DNA from: Lewinellaceae bacterium
GTDB taxonomy: Bacteria; Bacteroidota; Bacteroidia; Chitinophagales; Saprospiraceae
DNA: 64,000 nucleotides
Direction of reading: 5' to 3'
Assembly (NCBI GenBank): GCA_016708875.1
Contig: JADJFA010000019.1
Coordinates: 55,305 to 119,304, forward strand
Shown here: positions 62,122 through 64,000 of the stretch, piece after piece
How the letters are laid out: each line of letters opens with the position of its first letter
Position numbering within the stretch: the stretch's first letter is position 1
Program-made: the position numbers and the translations under genes
The notes under the pieces: generated by a model
The model's input: the letters and a program-made list of their open reading frames with translations, nothing else
Told to the model about the DNA's origin: nothing
Database searches by the model: none

Positions 62122-64000
62122 ATGAAAAAAAAAGGATTTTGCCTCGTTTTTTGCTTCCTTTTTGGTAAATTGTTCGCGCAAATTGATTCCCTTCCTGCAG
62201 TCATGCGCATTTTATCCGAAACTGGAAATGCATACCATCCTGTGTTTTCCCCTTTTTGTAATGATCGTTGTTGGTTGAATGAACGGGAGTTTGACCTTGT
62301 TTCGCGGAGGTTTGTGCCAAAAGATTCGGCTTCTTGCATTCCAGTTTCCGGTCAACGTATATGGCATGCTTCCTACCCGCTTGCACCGATTCCTACACGA
62401 CTTTGGTGGAAAGCGGACCCTTATCACCCGAATTTTTTCTGGACCCATGAATATCGTCAGGATTATCAGGAAGACTGGATGAATCGGGTGGACACCTTAG
62501 TTATTTGGCGATATGATCTAGCAAAAGCACAACAGGATTCCTTTCTTTCCATTGTAACAGGCGAAATTAATATAGGGAAATCGGGCATTTGGATACAAAA
62601 CAATAAAGAATTGATATTGCTGGATCGGTTAACTGGTAAAGTGATTGCTCGGGCGGAAAACCCATTTGGACCAGGGCGTGGGATGGCTTCACAACTTTGG
62701 GGAGACGACCTGCTTGTTTCTGACCAATTGCTTTATAATTTAGTGCGCCGCGATTTTGTGCCTTTTTTCCCACTTCCGTCAGAAATGGAAGGGTGTAAGT
62801 CGCCCGAAAAACTGGAAATTCAAGGTGAATTATGTCTCAGTAAGGTCAGAATAGAAGGGAATGTGTACATATATCACCTTATTGCACCCGGTCATCCTCC
62901 TATTAAGTTGCCTTTCACTCCGTATTATTTCCCTTACCAAAATCATTTGTTGGCGGTCAACCCACCTTTGGCCTGGCTGTGCGAAAAGGATACATTGATC
63001 GCCTTTGATTATACCAATGGAACATTTCAAGCATATCCAGGTAGCACGAATACACCTTTGTTTGGCACCCATGAAGGACGTTTTTTGGGATTTTATTCTG
63101 AATCAGGACTTTCTTTTTGACAAATACAGCTGCCAGTTTCGGGTGCTGCAATTGCCATTTGGCCATAAAACGCCCCGGAATTTTACTTCAACCGATCAAT
63201 TTATTATCCTTACATACGAGGATCACTGGGAAATCATTGACTTTTCTAAGCTGGATATAGGCTTTCGTCGTTCGTCTATACTAGAGGAATACAATGTCTT
63301 TGAGCAGGAATGGCGTGGGCAAAAGCAAAGCGCTCAGGAGGATTTTTACAAAACTTATAAAGCTTATGTGGCTATTTACAGTCGTTACAAGAATAGTGAA
63401 AATCCCAAAATAAAGGCCGCTCAGGAAAAATTTACTTCCATGATATCTTACCCACTTTATGTAGCACCAGATTCCGTTATGGAGCGAGTAGCCAAGGATT
63501 TCGATATGGGGCGTTTCGATCCCAGTGTAACTTGCAAAATTGCACAGGGGCTTTTGCGGTATTTTGGTAAAAATGGGAGATTAGAAGAAGCCTATTCATT
63601 GTTGGCCATATTAGAAAATGAGCCTTGCTTTAATCAGGAATTAGAAGATTATGGATCGGAAATCCACCTGATTAAAGGCACAAAACATCAGTTGGATAGT
63701 CTCGCTCAATTGAATTTGTCCGCCGATGAAAAACTTTATGCAACGGGCCAAATCTGGTTCGAATTCTCTCTAAAAAAACGCTGGTTTTGGTACACCATGG
63801 ATCCTCGCCGCGATCTCGAACAGGCCTATGATTACTTTCGAAAGCTGATTCAACAATATCCCAATAGTCCCTGGGCAGATAATGCGGCGTATGCCTTGTT
63901 TCATTATGTTGATTATAGGGCGAATACTACTGATGATGAAACGCCTAATGGAGATGATCGCCAAGCGTATCTGTCTTTTACTCAATTTTTGAAAGATTAC
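62122..64000 (+). CDS. Large exported protein with TPR-like C-terminus, partial at window end (one frameshift)
   Basis: ATG 62122 opens a signal peptide (MKKKGFCLVFCFLFGKLFAQ). The next 300 residues read like a WD40/PQQ-like propeller (WIQNNKELILLDRLTGKVIA, MASQLWGDDLLVSDQLLYNL, CEKDTLIAFDYTNGTFQAYP). The frame stops at 63120, but one base away it stays open to the window edge (294 codons): DFLFDKYSCQFRVLQLPFGH, ENPKIKAAQEKFTSMISYPL and a TPR-like end, AYDYFRKLIQQYPNSPWADN. The shift lies near 63085 at a T6 run. The BamD-like wording of the last repeat suggests an outer-membrane or periplasmic scaffold. The family is not recognised. Confidence 0.6.

Overview
The window looks like a chromosomal segment of a Bacteroidota bacterium, most likely of the Saprospirales/Saprospiraceae type. 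The evidence is: type IX secretion signs (a PorD protein, C-terminal sorting domains on two secreted enzymes, a PorE-like periplasmic protein); a Bacteroidota-type RNA polymerase omega; the small basic protein MPCGKKRKRHK...; TonB-dependent receptor and BamD proteins; and a recurring promoter element of the form TTG-N17-20-TAnnTTTG instead of clear Shine-Dalgarno sites. There is no prophage, plasmid, integrase or CRISPR array. One tRNA (Leu-CAA) is present and no rRNA.

Layout. 1-13.4 kb is nearly intact: the end of a possible CutC gene, a YdjM-like membrane hydrolase, cdsA, a periplasmic rhodanese, PnuC, an FAD oxidoreductase, an M14 metallopeptidase with a GATase-like tail, GNAT, rpoZ, bamD, an isolated paaA, a SET protein, nhaA, xseB and a small outer-membrane protein. 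13.5-30 kb holds a methyltransferase, a MATE exporter, a PKD/tail-anchored protein, a TPR-CHAT peptidase, glyS, a yicC-like gene, HU, a TPR protein, a tiny mS38-like protein, rng, a large TPR-PD40-regulatory-SPOR protein (PorE-like) and tRNA-Leu. 30-40 kb holds hscB, rseP, porD, coaBC, pckA, a T9SS-exported beta-helix protein, a LolA-like protein and an FtsX/MacB-type permease. 40-53 kb holds a sterol-desaturase-like protein, LysE, a duplicated-domain lipoprotein, an orphan DNA methyltransferase, a RamB-like regulator, an RluA synthase, a glycosyltransferase, ribF, an M28 peptidase and envelope proteins. 53-64 kb holds a TonB-dependent receptor, an intact sqr-tusE-dsrE2 sulfur operon, DUF4342, an unusual pyruvate kinase, DUF1761, SRPBCC, a Crp/Fnr regulator and a large TPR-ended protein that runs off the window.

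Reading frames are disrupted in roughly half of the genes, including essential ones (glyS, coaBC, rseP). Several breaks sit at homopolymers. This points to uncorrected sequencing errors more than gene decay, so I give whole-gene spans and mark the breaks. Two genes (rng and yicC-like) also lack an internal block of about 70-90 codons.

The most unusual signal is a class of intergenic elements built from short repeated words (for example GATTGGT, ACATAG, AACTTGT, CGATTGATT). The words differ at every locus, but they are commonly arranged as long, sometimes perfect inverted repeats (48 bp and 44 bp perfect arms). Some of these elements, and a second short palindromic element related to CCCTCCTTCGCTAAAGC...GGCGGG, lie inside coding sequence: within a glycosyltransferase, in frame in an FAD oxidoreductase, and as the linker that fuses ribF to that glycosyltransferase.
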